Below, piece by piece: positions 8,310 through 16,555 of a stretch of 38,336 nucleotides of DNA. The first letter of the stretch is position 1. Each line of letters begins with the position of its first letter. Source of the stretch: a virus. The notes beneath the pieces are model-generated. The model ran no database searches. It worked only from the letters and a program-made list of their open reading frames with translations, and was not told the DNA's origin. The position numbers were made by a program, and so were the translations under genes. The DNA lies in IMG/VR virus record IMGVR_UViG_3300040856_004192, positions 1 to 38,336 of that record, one strand, 5' to 3'.

Positions 8310-8863
8310 GCTGCATCGTCAAATGTTTTAGGCAGGTTGTTAATAATTATTTCAATCTTGTTGTCATCGTCTTTTAGTTTTATAGATATGTTTTGATGTT
8401 CTTCTAAGATCGCTTTGTGTTCTACTCCGTCTTGTTTAATAGTAATTTCTTTAGCTTGAGACATTTTGTTAAGTTCAATACCACCGAATATTGCATTATG
8501 TAAATCCATATAACCACAATCCATGCCAACACCATACATGCTCATATCAAATCCAAATACTTGATATAGGACGTATCTATAGCTTCCGTTTTTCTCATAG
8601 TCACCTTTGTGTATACGTTTACATACAGCATAAAAAGCTTTTTCTCTTTCTTCTTCAGACAGCTTGTCCCACCATTCGTTATTGTCAGCTTCGTATTGTT
8701 CAGTAGCTTCTTTGTATGCTTTTTGTGCTGCTATAAATTCTGGAGAGTTAATACTATCTAATAGTCTTTTCTTTTTAAGTTCTACTGCATGTCCATTATA
8801 AGATTCTTCCCAGTTAGAGGCTATTTCTTTTAATTTTTCTGGAGTTTCTTCTTCAGTCATCAT
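8306..8863 (-). CDS. Conserved-type hypothetical protein (185 aa)
   Basis: A soluble, acidic protein directly downstream of gp43 (the gp43 stop ends at 8864, and this ATG begins at 8863). The N-terminal part is helical and charged (EETPEKLKEIASNWEES). The central part carries SEEEREKAFYAVCKRIH, then YRYVLYQVFGFDMSMYG and GMDCGYMDLHNAIFGG, which look like a conserved core. A hydrophilic beta-rich end follows. The core resembles a protein of unknown function seen in marine T4-like phages. There are no catalytic motifs I can name. The likely frame includes MM at the start, and the second Met is an alternative. Confidence 0.7.
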   Translation of the reverse strand: MMTEEETPEKLKEIASNWEESYNGHAVELKKKRLLDSINSPEFIAAQKAYKEATEQYEADNNEWWDKLSEEEREKAFYAVCKRIHKGDYEKNGSYRYVLYQVFGFDMSMYGVGMDCGYMDLHNAIFGGIELNKMSQAKEITIKQDGVEHKAILEEHQNISIKLKDDDNKIEIIINNLPKTFDDAA

Positions 8864-11530
8864 TTATTCCCATTCAAAAAAATTATTAAAGGTATTTTCT
8901 TGTTTAGTTTCTGCTAAATCATAATTTAGAACACCTATTAAATTGTCTAATTTATTGTCTATTATAACTTCTTCCATACTTGCATCATCAAAGGGTAAAT
9001 CTTTAAACCATTGTGGTAATCTTAGTTCGTCGGTAGGATATGCTACACTTGTATAATTCATTGGATTTGGTCTTAATTTGCAAACAATTACTTTCATACC
9101 ATCTACAATTTCCATTGCATAACGATCATTATTTAATTTCCGTAGCGTATTCCAGTTTAAGCTTGCTCTTACATGTCCAGGTAAATTTGCTTTTCCTTTT
9201 TCTACGAGTCTTTGAAAATGTCCGATTTTGTTAGCTCGTTTAGGAGATCCTTTTTCCCAACCTGGTCTATCTTTAAATTCTTTTCTAAAGTCAGTGATTC
9301 TTTGTATAATTTCTTTTTCGGACTTTTCTTGCAGAACCATCATTAGAACTTCGCTTAGGAATTCTTGCATAAACACTGGAGTATCGGATCTACGCAAATC
9401 TAAACCCATTGCTTTTACTTTACCTGGCTTACCGTCTATATCTTTACGGTCACCTTCTAAGTCATATACTAAAGCAGCATATCTTTTTTTCGTAATATAT
9501 AATCCCGATTCGGCGATAATTTCTCTACCTGCTGCAATTACTATAGATCTGCTAGCTGGACAATGGAATGCAGTTAACATAAAGTCTTTAAAGGTAGTAT
9601 TAGCTTCCTCCGCCACTTGATCATATAATGTAATTACTGCTTCTTTTGACCAAGGAATGCTTCCATTGTCTATTTCTGTTTTTAAAACAGGATATGCACT
9701 AAAGTAAACTGAATCTGTGTCGCCGTATATCACAGCCTTGCCAACGTGATTGTATTCACCTGTAATAACTTTATTAACTTCTGCACTCATATGTTTTACA
9801 ATCTGCCTTCCAGTTAGCGTAGTTGATTGTCCTATACGCTTATCAAAAAACCTACATCCTGGATTTAAAATTGCACCGTATAATGAATTTAGATTAATTT
9901 TTTTTACAAGTTGCCGTTTGTCCCAAAAAGCAATTTCTAGCGGATTACCTGCTTCGATAGCTTTCTTTTTCATTGCTTGTAATTCTTTACGCTCTGCATA
10001 CCAGCGTTTTAATAGTCCTGGAATAACTCCTTCAAATTCAGTTGTGAATATTGTACCATTAGCACTTAACATCCAAGGCATTCCGCTATCAAATACTAGC
10101 TTGTAAATTTCGGCACCGCTTAGTGTTTCAGATCTTCCATCCTCAAAATCTAAAGTTAGTACAACATCTTTACGTTGATCGAGCACTGCTTGATATTCTT
10201 CTGTACCAAAGCGACCTTCCCACGCACCCGCAAATGATTTCTTTTCCAAGCTTATAGCTTCGTTGATAATATTATCTGTCATTTCAGGACGAAGTTGTCC
10301 TACAATTGTTTCAGGAGCCATGTTTAACGCACGAATTACGCTAGGATATAGACTGTTTAAGTCCATACTTCCGATCCATTTATGCACACCTTTTTTTGGA
10401 AATGCAACATAAGCACCTGCAGCCGCTGTATTTTCGTCATCTCTCTTAGGGCGATTAGGTACACGCATGCCTCTTTCGTGTGCTTCGTTAATAATCGCTT
10501 GTTCTGTAACTGCTACAGCACCCATTGTGGTTTGTAGCAATACAGTATTTGCATGGGCAAGTTCGTTGCTTAGATCAATAAATTTTAGTTTACGATCTAA
10601 TTTATCTAGCAGTGCAACGTCTTGTCTGTTGTATTCAATAAATGTTTTAAAATCGTTGTTGTATAACTGGTCAAGTGTACCTTCGTAAACAGTTTTACGC
10701 TCACCTACTTCCATTTCGCCAATTGCATCTAGTCTATAGCTATGTCGTTCTTCATATGTGTACTTTCTATATAGTTCAAGACTGTCTAAATGCACACGGC
10801 CAACAAGATCAAACGTTTCAGCTTTTTTGCCAAACTTTTCATATTCTCTTTTCTTAGGCAATTGCTTCCACAAGCAAAAGCGTCTAGTATCATCCTTGCT
10901 TAGTATCCTGCTTACACGATTAACTGTATACGGAATATCATAACCTTCTGAGTTCCAACCACTTAATACGTCAGCATCTTCTATAAGATCAAGGAATGTT
11001 TCGAGCATTTTTCCTTCATCAGTAAACAATAAAACTTCTTCTCCCCATTCTGAAACTTCATGCTTTGCTTGTTCTAATGAAAGTGTTTTAGGAGGAAGGG
11101 CTAGTGTAATAAGAACATCTAACCATTGTAAATTTACAGTAATTGCTGTAATTGGCATAAAAGGATCTGCCGGATCAGCAAATCCTCTATCAGGATCAAA
11201 ATCTGTTTCAATATCAAAAAACGCAATATTTAACTTAGGAGCGTCCTGATTAAGATAATTTTCACTTAGGCATTGGAAAATAGGGTTTACATCACTTTCA
11301 AATAAAGTTTTGTCTCTATTGATTGCTATTTCTTTACGAAAATCTTTTGTGTTTTTACAGATAATTTTTGAGAGGGGATCACCGTAGATACTTAGATGTT
11401 TTCCCTTAGGATCTTTGTAATAAAAAGTATATTTTATAGGATGTTCGACAAATCTTCTCTTACCGTCATGTCTTTCTACAACACGAATAATGTCTTCATT
11501 CCTATCAAAAATTGCGTCTATGTAACTCAT
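8864..11530 (-). CDS. 43: DNA polymerase, family B, gp43-like (888 aa)
   Basis: Replicative polymerase with 3'-5' proofreading. Exo I is FFDIETDF (104-111; Asp106, Glu108), Exo II GWNSEGYDIPY (191-201), and Exo III YNRQDVALLD (300-309). Palm motif A is SMDLNSLYPS (388-397), motif B KKINLNSLYGA (543-553), and motif C IYGDTDSVYF (601-610). All catalytic acidic residues are present. The length is close to T4 gp43 (898). The C-terminus NNFFEWE is a plausible clamp-binding tail, like the aromatic tail of T4 gp43. The 63-base leader before ATG 11530 has a weak AGAAAG ribosome site and no strong hairpin that I can see. Confidence 0.97.
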   Translation of the reverse strand: MSYIDAIFDRNEDIIRVVERHDGKRRFVEHPIKYTFYYKDPKGKHLSIYGDPLSKIICKNTKDFRKEIAINRDKTLFESDVNPIFQCLSENYLNQDAPKLNIAFFDIETDFDPDRGFADPADPFMPITAITVNLQWLDVLITLALPPKTLSLEQAKHEVSEWGEEVLLFTDEGKMLETFLDLIEDADVLSGWNSEGYDIPYTVNRVSRILSKDDTRRFCLWKQLPKKREYEKFGKKAETFDLVGRVHLDSLELYRKYTYEERHSYRLDAIGEMEVGERKTVYEGTLDQLYNNDFKTFIEYNRQDVALLDKLDRKLKFIDLSNELAHANTVLLQTTMGAVAVTEQAIINEAHERGMRVPNRPKRDDENTAAAGAYVAFPKKGVHKWIGSMDLNSLYPSVIRALNMAPETIVGQLRPEMTDNIINEAISLEKKSFAGAWEGRFGTEEYQAVLDQRKDVVLTLDFEDGRSETLSGAEIYKLVFDSGMPWMLSANGTIFTTEFEGVIPGLLKRWYAERKELQAMKKKAIEAGNPLEIAFWDKRQLVKKINLNSLYGAILNPGCRFFDKRIGQSTTLTGRQIVKHMSAEVNKVITGEYNHVGKAVIYGDTDSVYFSAYPVLKTEIDNGSIPWSKEAVITLYDQVAEEANTTFKDFMLTAFHCPASRSIVIAAGREIIAESGLYITKKRYAALVYDLEGDRKDIDGKPGKVKAMGLDLRRSDTPVFMQEFLSEVLMMVLQEKSEKEIIQRITDFRKEFKDRPGWEKGSPKRANKIGHFQRLVEKGKANLPGHVRASLNWNTLRKLNNDRYAMEIVDGMKVIVCKLRPNPMNYTSVAYPTDELRLPQWFKDLPFDDASMEEVIIDNKLDNLIGVLNYDLAETKQENTFNNFFEWE

Positions 11531-11590
11531 TATATCTTTCTCGTTATTTTGTGGCTAACGTACCGTCTACATGCTTAATGCGTAAAAGTT

Positions 11591-11597
11591 TATTTAT
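11591..11597 (-). promoter_or_regulatory. Possible late-type promoter motif upstream of gp43
   Basis: The minus strand reads CAATAAATAAAC, about 60 bases before the gp43 start and overlapping the stop codon of the gene upstream. The ATAAATA core fits, but the motif is expected by chance in such AT-rich DNA, and gp43 is usually a middle gene. Weak call. Confidence 0.25.
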
Positions 11598-12340
11598 TGA
11601 TAAGATAAATTTTCCACTAATTTTAACATTTTTCTTTTTAGATTATAATTGTTAAATGCTTCATAGCATTGTTCTAATTTATCCGGAACATACCATTTTT
11701 CTTTGTACATTTTAAAATTTACACAAGCTTCCATTATTTTTCTTATTTCGTCATTATCACTGTCAAAAGGTATTAATTTAATTGGACGATTTGTATTAAA
11801 TTTAATATACATTAAAATGTCATCACGTTCAATCTCAAATTTAGATGTTTGAAATTTAAAAGCTGGTTTAATGATTCTTACCCAATTACTAATATTATAA
11901 GATGCTGAAAATACCATTACATTTTGTGTAAAGCTATTCCTATGATAATATGCAGGCATAGAAGTCATTACCAAAGATTCGGGACAGAAAAATATATAAC
12001 TTGGATATTTCAGTTGATGAACTTTGTCTGTAGTTGGTGCTCCAATCATCTTTTTACAAAATTCTTCTCCATAGTTTTCTTGTTTAAATCTTATGACAGT
12101 TTTTTCATAGTCAAGATCTACGCCAAAATCTAATGGAGATTTAATCACATAAGTGCTTTTAACTTCATCTGTGATAGCAGGACAACGACTTGCATGACCA
12201 AAGAATGATTGTAAATCAATATGTTTTGCTAATGGTTCAGGAGGATGAAATCTTAAAAAGCTTAAATCGTCATTTACATCTGTAAAACTGTCTATACCTT
12301 TATTATAAGGAGTCCAGTATATTTTTAAATGATCAGCCAT
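11594..12340 (-). CDS. Hypothetical protein (248 aa)
   Basis: I start at ATG 12338-12340 (MADHLKIYWTPYNK), just after the stop of the membrane-protein gene. The longer frame to 12391 would overlap that gene and has no better ribosome site. The protein is soluble, rich in Tyr, Phe and Lys, and has a conserved-looking opening (KIYWTPYNKGIDSF) and a central RFHPPEPLAKHIDLQSFFG. The C-terminal third is basic and helical. I see no nucleotide-binding or metal motif. It lies between a small membrane protein and gp43. Function not recognised. Confidence 0.65.
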   Translation of the reverse strand: MADHLKIYWTPYNKGIDSFTDVNDDLSFLRFHPPEPLAKHIDLQSFFGHASRCPAITDEVKSTYVIKSPLDFGVDLDYEKTVIRFKQENYGEEFCKKMIGAPTTDKVHQLKYPSYIFFCPESLVMTSMPAYYHRNSFTQNVMVFSASYNISNWVRIIKPAFKFQTSKFEIERDDILMYIKFNTNRPIKLIPFDSDNDEIRKIMEACVNFKMYKEKWYVPDKLEQCYEAFNNYNLKRKMLKLVENLSYQ

Positions 12341-12341
12341 T

Positions 12342-12626
12342 CTAATACCATCCCATTGCACGACCGAACCCAAAAATATGTAAACATGCAAAATAAATAG
12401 TCATTACTAATGGCCAACCTACACCTCGTCTAACAAATGCAATAATACTAAATACTGCTCCTGTAAAACTAACAGGATAGATTAAATGCATAGGAGGATG
12501 CTGTGCTGTAACAGATATCCAGGTCATGCTAGTAAATACACATATACTAGCTATAGTTTCAAAGTAAAATGCAATCCTGTCGCTAGTATAACTCCTAATC
12601 CAAAAATCTTTTATTTTTTGCCACAT
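12342..12626 (-). CDS. Small inner-membrane protein, about three TM helices (94 aa)
   Basis: The frame is strongly hydrophobic, with likely membrane segments near residues 20-38, 48-64 and 70-87. Short basic loops (FVRRG) and an amphipathic start (MWQKIKDFWIRSY) flank them. It starts in a one-base overlap with the DsbA-like gene stop (TAATG). There is no signal peptide with a cleavage site. I considered PnuC and holin, but there is no specific motif. Unknown function. Confidence 0.6.
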   Translation of the reverse strand: MWQKIKDFWIRSYTSDRIAFYFETIASICVFTSMTWISVTAQHPPMHLIYPVSFTGAVFSIIAFVRRGVGWPLVMTIYFACLHIFGFGRAMGWY

Positions 12627-12886
12627 TAATGATCCTTGCCAACTGTAGCAATTAATGTTTCTAAATCTTCAAATTCATCAGCTACACGATGCCAATCTGC
12701 TTTATGTGCAATTTTGATTGCACGATTGATTAAACTTGGTTTAACATTAAGCTCTTCTGCTACTGCTTTAACAGTGTCTTTTAATCCTTCGTTTAAATCC
12801 TGAATTTCTTGTAACACTGTACATCCTTCATTAACTAATCTTTCTAACTTTGCTTTCTCGTCTATACCGTAAACTCTATCACTCAT
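12626..12886 (-). CDS. dsbA: DsbA-like double-stranded DNA-binding protein (86 aa)
   Basis: An 86-residue helical protein that resembles T4 DsbA (89 aa), a small protein that binds double-stranded DNA and is linked to late transcription. The matching parts are a helical N-terminus (KAKLERLVNEGCTVLQEI), a central region ending NVKPSLINRAIKIAHK (48-63), which matches the T4 stretch GVDGKMFNRLLALYHK, and an acidic C-terminal helix. It overlaps the next gene by one base. The call rests on length, spacing of the helical core and phage type. Confidence 0.65.
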   Translation of the reverse strand: MSDRVYGIDEKAKLERLVNEGCTVLQEIQDLNEGLKDTVKAVAEELNVKPSLINRAIKIAHKADWHRVADEFEDLETLIATVGKDH

Positions 12887-13541
12887 TGTTACTCCTTAAA
12901 AGTGTTAAAATATAATCGTAAAACTTTTTATGATGCTCTTCGTCCATATGATTTGGTCTATAGTCTACCTCTATATCTATTCTATTATATTGCATCAAAG
13001 CATTTTTGTAAACAAAAAAATTTTCTGAATTTGTATAATTTAATAAATCTGGAGAGATATTATCAAAACAAGGTAACACTACTGTTTTTTTGTAATTTCT
13101 TGTTAGATATTTTAATATCAATAATAGTTTGGTAATTTCAGTTTCTAAATACGTAGAATGGTAAATGTAATTTTTAAAAAATTTTTCTATAAAAGGTTTA
13201 AATTCAAAGTATTTATTTGCAATATTTTGTAATTTAGTTGGCATACTAGATTGCAAAAGATGGTTGATTAATATTTGGTCTTTTGGTTCAAAAAATTTAA
13301 AATTAAATCTAGAAATACTGCTTATGCAAAATATTATTAATGTATTATCTTTTTTATTAATATCTTTATCTACTGTTAAAAATTTTTGTAAAGAAAAATC
13401 AGGACCTGTACCTGATACTGCAAAATTTTGGGTTATAAAATTTTTACTTAATTTATTTGGCCATGTATATAAAAAGAGATGCCTGTCTTTAATAGGCATC
13501 GGGTCGGCAAAACTATCGCCAAATATTAATAAATTTTCCAT
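12879..13541 (-). CDS. SGNH/GDSL-type hydrolase (220 aa)
   Basis: The protein begins MENLLIFGDSFADP. GDSF is block I of SGNH esterases, with the nucleophilic Ser near residue 10. NFAVSGTGPD is the block II Gly region. PNHMDEEHHKKFYDYI near the end carries the Asp-x-x-His pair typical of block V. Block III (Gly-x-Asn) is not obvious. I start at ATG 13541, 8 bases after the upstream stop, because the longer frame to 13610 overlaps that gene and puts 23 residues before the conserved start. Likely substrates are ester-linked groups such as acetyl on glycans. The middle is Lys/Phe/Asn-rich and more AT-biased than its neighbours. Confidence 0.65.
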   Translation of the reverse strand: MENLLIFGDSFADPMPIKDRHLFLYTWPNKLSKNFITQNFAVSGTGPDFSLQKFLTVDKDINKKDNTLIIFCISSISRFNFKFFEPKDQILINHLLQSSMPTKLQNIANKYFEFKPFIEKFFKNYIYHSTYLETEITKLLLILKYLTRNYKKTVVLPCFDNISPDLLNYTNSENFFVYKNALMQYNRIDIEVDYRPNHMDEEHHKKFYDYILTLLRSNNE

Positions 13542-13548
13542 TAAAACT

Positions 13549-14184
13549 TTATTCAGATTTCCAATAGTACTCATCTGTATCGCCAAGTCTGTATGAATAA
13601 CCATTTTCAACTTGGTAAAATTGTGTGCTTACTTTGAAATCAGGATTTTTAGGTTGCTTTGGGGTTAAGCTATTATCATATACACGCATCCTATTGTTCG
13701 GATAGGCTGCGTACTGTCCATTATCTAATTCAAGTATGTTAAAACTTTTGTGTTCTTCTGGTATTTCACTAGTGCTGTAATCTATTTCGTCTGCACTTTC
13801 GTGATAATTGTCTAATGTGAATAGATACGTTCCGTGCATGACTTTATGGCTACGGGTAAGTATTTCAAAATCCATACTACCTATAAATTGTTTATATATA
13901 GCAGTTACACCATAATCCATCGCATTCCAAAACTGTAAGTCTTGTAATGGTAAATCTGGATCTGGTTTTTTAGGTTCGCTTACAAAGGCACTGATAGGAA
14001 GTTTGTCATATAGTGCTGCATATTCGGGGAGATAAGTTTCAAAGTAGAAAGCTCTACCGGGCATACTTTTTACGGTCACCCAGTGACCTTCTACAAATTC
14101 TCCATGTCCGCTTTTATGATCCATAAGATATTCTTTGCGGACATAGACTTTTGTGTTAGGTAGGTTTGCTAATAATGCACTCAT
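13549..14184 (-). CDS. Conserved-type hypothetical protein (211 aa)
   Basis: A soluble protein rich in aromatics, with a distinctive core: VYVRKEYLMDHKSGHGEF, then HWVTVKSMPGRAFYFETYLPEY and LYDKLPISAFV. The core looks well conserved and resembles a protein of unknown function found in many marine T4-like phages. It starts at an ATGA overlap with the previous gene, so it is translationally coupled. No catalytic motif is apparent. Its place next to the small capsid-targeted-looking proteins suggests a late or virion role, but that is only context. Confidence 0.7.
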   Translation of the reverse strand: MSALLANLPNTKVYVRKEYLMDHKSGHGEFVEGHWVTVKSMPGRAFYFETYLPEYAALYDKLPISAFVSEPKKPDPDLPLQDLQFWNAMDYGVTAIYKQFIGSMDFEILTRSHKVMHGTYLFTLDNYHESADEIDYSTSEIPEEHKSFNILELDNGQYAAYPNNRMRVYDNSLTPKQPKNPDFKVSTQFYQVENGYSYRLGDTDEYYWKSE

Positions 14185-14648
14185 TTAGGAACGCAATTAG
14201 GAACTTGCTTGCCGTTCTTTTCCTTCATTCCTACCATTTTGTAGTTTTTCCAGCAAGGATCACCGTCTGCTTCGTCTACTTCTTTATCGTTAACTTTTTT
14301 AGATTTTTCTTGTAGATTTTTGGTTAAATGTCTTGCAAGGCTGCCTTTGTACGCACTTTCAAACGGCATTTCTACTTCCATGTCACTAGGCTCGTTCTTT
14401 TTTTCAAAATTCATCTTGTAATCTAGATTGTGATAAACATTGCCTAAACCTTCAGCAGCTTTTGTAATCTTAGCCTGTACCCAACCTTCTAAACCTTCTT
14501 GCTCGCTGACACCTTTGAGCATTTCGTGTAGCTTTATTGCATACTTTGCGATTTTATACAGATCTGATCTAGCCATTTGTACTTCATGATCTAGTTCTGC
14601 TGCATGGGCTAAGTCGCCTAAACCTTCTTTAAATTCTTCTTTTCTCAT
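14181..14648 (-). CDS. Small protein with CWKNYKMVGMKEKNGK tail; possible internal virion protein (155 aa)
   Basis: The N-terminus MRKEEFKEG places Phe-x-Glu followed by Gly at residues 6-9, like a T4 gp21 cleavage site. A helical body follows. The C-terminus GDPCWKNYKMVGMKEKNGK then VPNCVPK is a motif that recurs in marine phage virion proteins. A late-type promoter (GATAAATATAC) lies 24 bases upstream and GGAGA precedes ATG 14648. It leads the downstream pair with 13549-14184. Function unknown. Confidence 0.65.
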   Translation of the reverse strand: MRKEEFKEGLGDLAHAAELDHEVQMARSDLYKIAKYAIKLHEMLKGVSEQEGLEGWVQAKITKAAEGLGNVYHNLDYKMNFEKKNEPSDMEVEMPFESAYKGSLARHLTKNLQEKSKKVNDKEVDEADGDPCWKNYKMVGMKEKNGKQVPNCVPK

Positions 14649-14671
14649 GAGTTCTCCAAATATATTTTGTA

Positions 14672-14678
14672 TATTTAT
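14672..14678 (-). promoter_or_regulatory. T4-late-type promoter before the 155-aa gene
   Basis: The minus strand reads GATAAATATAC, with the ATAAATA core ending 24 bases before ATG 14648. Between them is TTGGAGAA, a good ribosome site. Spacing and core match the site before the structural gene at 31815. Confidence 0.6.
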
Positions 14679-14887
14679 CTCTTTATAACGCCGCCCATTA
14701 GATTGATATCAGTATCAATAGCATTTTTAGCAGTACCGTCTGGATTTGTAGCTTGTGGTGCTTTTGGCAATCCGTTTTTGCCTTTTTTAATTTTCCTATA
14801 TGCTCCTGGTACACTTGCGACTGTTGCAATATTACCTGCTGCGGTAGATCCTGCTGTTGCAGATTCTAATATTTCTCGTACAATCAT
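14675..14887 (-). CDS. Short Gly/Ala-rich protein with capsid-targeting-like N-terminus (70 aa)
   Basis: I start at ATG 14885-14887, which overlaps the upstream stop as ATGA. A GTG three codons earlier is possible. The protein begins MIVREILESATAG. Ile-Leu-Glu followed by Ser at residues 6-9 fits the T4 prohead-protease pattern (Leu/Ile-x-Glu, then a small residue). The next part (TAGSTAAGNIATVASVPG) is small-residue rich, followed by a basic stretch (YRKIKKGKNG). This could be a short internal or head-core protein. Function not established. Confidence 0.6.
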   Translation of the reverse strand: MIVREILESATAGSTAAGNIATVASVPGAYRKIKKGKNGLPKAPQATNPDGTAKNAIDTDINLMGGVIKR

Positions 14888-15156
14888 TTTAACCACGCAT
14901 GTCTATTTTTTCTCTTTTTTCTTTTAGGTTTTTGACTTGACCTATTAGAATGTACTTGGTCTATTGCGTCAGCAGTTGTATCTAAAGCTTGATTTCTTAT
15001 ATCGATTTGTAGTTGTTTTGGATTCCTTATAAATCGTCTTACACGATCACCTAAATTGTAAAGCCCGATTGCTTTTGCTATTGGATTATCACCACCAATA
15101 TCTATTCTTCCTCGGTCTTCTTGGACAAGACTTTCATCTATATCTTGTAGTTTCAT
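14884..15156 (-). CDS. Short basic protein, possible internal virion protein (90 aa)
   Basis: It begins MKLQDIDESLVQED. Ile-Asp-Glu followed by Ser at residues 6-9 again fits the gp21-type cleavage pattern. The C-terminus is very basic (SSQKPKRKKRKNRH), as expected for a DNA-contacting packaged protein. The middle (NPIAKAIGLYNLGDRVRRFI) is a likely amphipathic helix. ATG 15156 overlaps the preceding stop as ATGA. No family recognised. Confidence 0.6.
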   Translation of the reverse strand: MKLQDIDESLVQEDRGRIDIGGDNPIAKAIGLYNLGDRVRRFIRNPKQLQIDIRNQALDTTADAIDQVHSNRSSQKPKRKKRKNRHAWLK

Positions 15157-15377
15157 TTTTTCCTTCCTCTAAATTGCACAGGGCCAGTCATGTAAGGTTG
15201 ACTAAACCAAAGTTTAAACCAATCTTGATCTCCTGGTTTTAGACCCATTTCCTTTTCTTTTTTCTTTAATGCAGTTGCAGTTCTACTAGGATTCTCATCT
15301 ATCTTATATTCTGTATATCCTGTATATCCTGTAAATTCTGTTATGCCTGCTAGTTTTTTAAGCTCGTCTAAATTCAT
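15153..15377 (-). CDS. Short protein with GYTGYTEY microrepeat (74 aa)
   Basis: It begins MNLDELKKLAGITEF, an amphipathic start like its neighbours, followed by an imperfect Tyr/Thr/Gly repeat (TGYTGYTEYK) encoded by a short tandem of nine bases near 15310-15335. The rest (ENPSRTATALKKKEKEMG, then DQDWFKLWFSQPYM) looks conserved in style with marine phage proteins. A gp21-type site at Ile-Thr-Glu (12-14) would be followed by Phe, so it fits poorly. Overlaps its neighbours by 4 bases. Function unknown. Confidence 0.6.
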   Translation of the reverse strand: MNLDELKKLAGITEFTGYTGYTEYKIDENPSRTATALKKKEKEMGLKPGDQDWFKLWFSQPYMTGPVQFRGRKK

Positions 15378-16222
15378 TTTTTTGGCTGATGCACTTCAGG
15401 ATGTTGGTGAGTGCCACCAATTTCTTTATACTTTGCACCCATCTTGTCTAGCATTCGTTTCATATGAGACATTTCTGCTGGGGTACTAAATGTCATTACT
15501 GTATCGGAGTCTTCTTGGCCGTATTCTCTTGGATCTTGTTGTGCAAGTGTAGGATAATGCTGTCCTAGTTTGTACCAATCTAAGTCACCAGGTGTATCTA
15601 TTACTAATGTTAATTTAGGTTGTGGAATAATAGTATCATGGCCTACCATATGTGCTTCATTTACGCTTAAAAGTTCTTGTAATTTTTTAAACATGTCTTC
15701 TGCGTAAGGTTGTGCAGCTTGTGTTATACCGGCTTGGAATGCATCAAAATCATTATCCATTACAGTTTGTCTAAGTTTTGTTGCACTCATGCCTCGGGCT
15801 CCGGGATCGTCTGGGTCTCTTTCTAATCTAACTAGATCAATATTATCAAAATTATAGTTGTGCATTGCAGCTTCTACACCATTATATTTTTTAATAACAG
15901 TGCCCATCTTAGCTTCACCCTCTAGATATATTAAATTTGTATATCCCATTTTGTATAATCTGTCTGCAGCAACCAAAGCATTTTTTGCTAAACCTACAGC
16001 AATATTATTAAAGCTTTTTTGTGCCCAGTCTAATTTTTCTGCTGCTGACAAAGGATCAGAAGGAAGTTTAGCAGGTCTATCACTTAAAAATAGGAAAGCA
16101 TCTCCAGGTTGTTTCACTATTTCTTGTACTAAAAGTTCATGACCATTTGTTGCAGGATTTAATCTGCCAAATGCAAATGCAGCAGTTTTACCAGGTGCTT
16201 CAAATAGCTGTCTTAACCTCAC
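15374..16222 (-). CDS. Nucleotidyltransferase with phage-specific C-terminal domain (282 aa)
   Basis: Residues 15-155 look like a cytidylyltransferase/NMNAT-type nucleotidyltransferase. FAFGRLNPATNGHELL (16-31) is the first nucleotide-binding loop, with TNGH (25-28) in place of HxGH, and MSATKLR (145-151) matches the ISSTxxR motif. These enzymes join NMP to a phosphate-bearing substrate. Residues 200-282 form a second domain (DTPGDLDWYKLGQHYP) that I know only as a conserved piece in marine phage proteins. The N-terminus MRLRQLFEAPG has Leu-Phe-Glu then Ala at 6-9, a gp21-type cleavage pattern, so the enzyme may be packaged in the head. The substrate cannot be told. Confidence 0.75.
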   Translation of the reverse strand: MRLRQLFEAPGKTAAFAFGRLNPATNGHELLVQEIVKQPGDAFLFLSDRPAKLPSDPLSAAEKLDWAQKSFNNIAVGLAKNALVAADRLYKMGYTNLIYLEGEAKMGTVIKKYNGVEAAMHNYNFDNIDLVRLERDPDDPGARGMSATKLRQTVMDNDFDAFQAGITQAAQPYAEDMFKKLQELLSVNEAHMVGHDTIIPQPKLTLVIDTPGDLDWYKLGQHYPTLAQQDPREYGQEDSDTVMTFSTPAEMSHMKRMLDKMGAKYKEIGGTHQHPEVHQPKK

Positions 16223-16554
16223 GTATAATCACCTTTTTCTATCTGCTTTAATTCTTCTTCACGTATTTTATTCAATAATCTACGTCTATGGTCTTCGTGG
16301 AAGATGTCATCTGGCATATTAGCAAGTTTGTATTCCTTGCAGTAACTGTTTATGCCTCTTGTAACCATAGGCGACAATATTGAATCAGGATCAAAAGAAG
16401 ATCCTCCCCTATGCATATCAGCCATTTTAGCAACAGTAGGGTAATAATCTTTCCTATAAAACATAGGATTATTACGCATGAATACTAAAGCATCGTCTAC
16501 TAAATCAAAATCAATATCTTTTTTTAGGTTAATTCCTAACTCATTTAATTTCAT
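16219..16554 (-). CDS. Conserved-type hypothetical protein (111 aa)
   Basis: I start at ATG 16552-16554 (MKLNELGINLKKD), one base after the upstream stop. The longer frame to 16611 would overlap that gene. A compact helical protein with a well-preserved-looking core: LVDDALVFMRNNPMFYRKDYYP, cut by me at FMRNNPMFYRKDYYP, then MADMHRGG, INSYCKEYKL and a charged end EEELKQIEKGDY. It resembles proteins of unknown function in the late cluster of marine T4-like phages. It overlaps the nucleotidyltransferase start by 4 bases. Confidence 0.65.
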   Translation of the reverse strand: MKLNELGINLKKDIDFDLVDDALVFMRNNPMFYRKDYYPTVAKMADMHRGGSSFDPDSILSPMVTRGINSYCKEYKLANMPDDIFHEDHRRRLLNKIREEELKQIEKGDYT

Positions 16555-16555
16555 A

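Noticed and set aside
9228-9620. Plus-strand frame of 130 codons opposite DNA polymerase
   Set aside because: Inside gp43 with all catalytic motifs of the polymerase on the minus strand; no independent support.
12342-12626. PnuC-like transporter or holin
   Set aside because: About three membrane helices but none of the conserved residues of either; far from the lysis genes.
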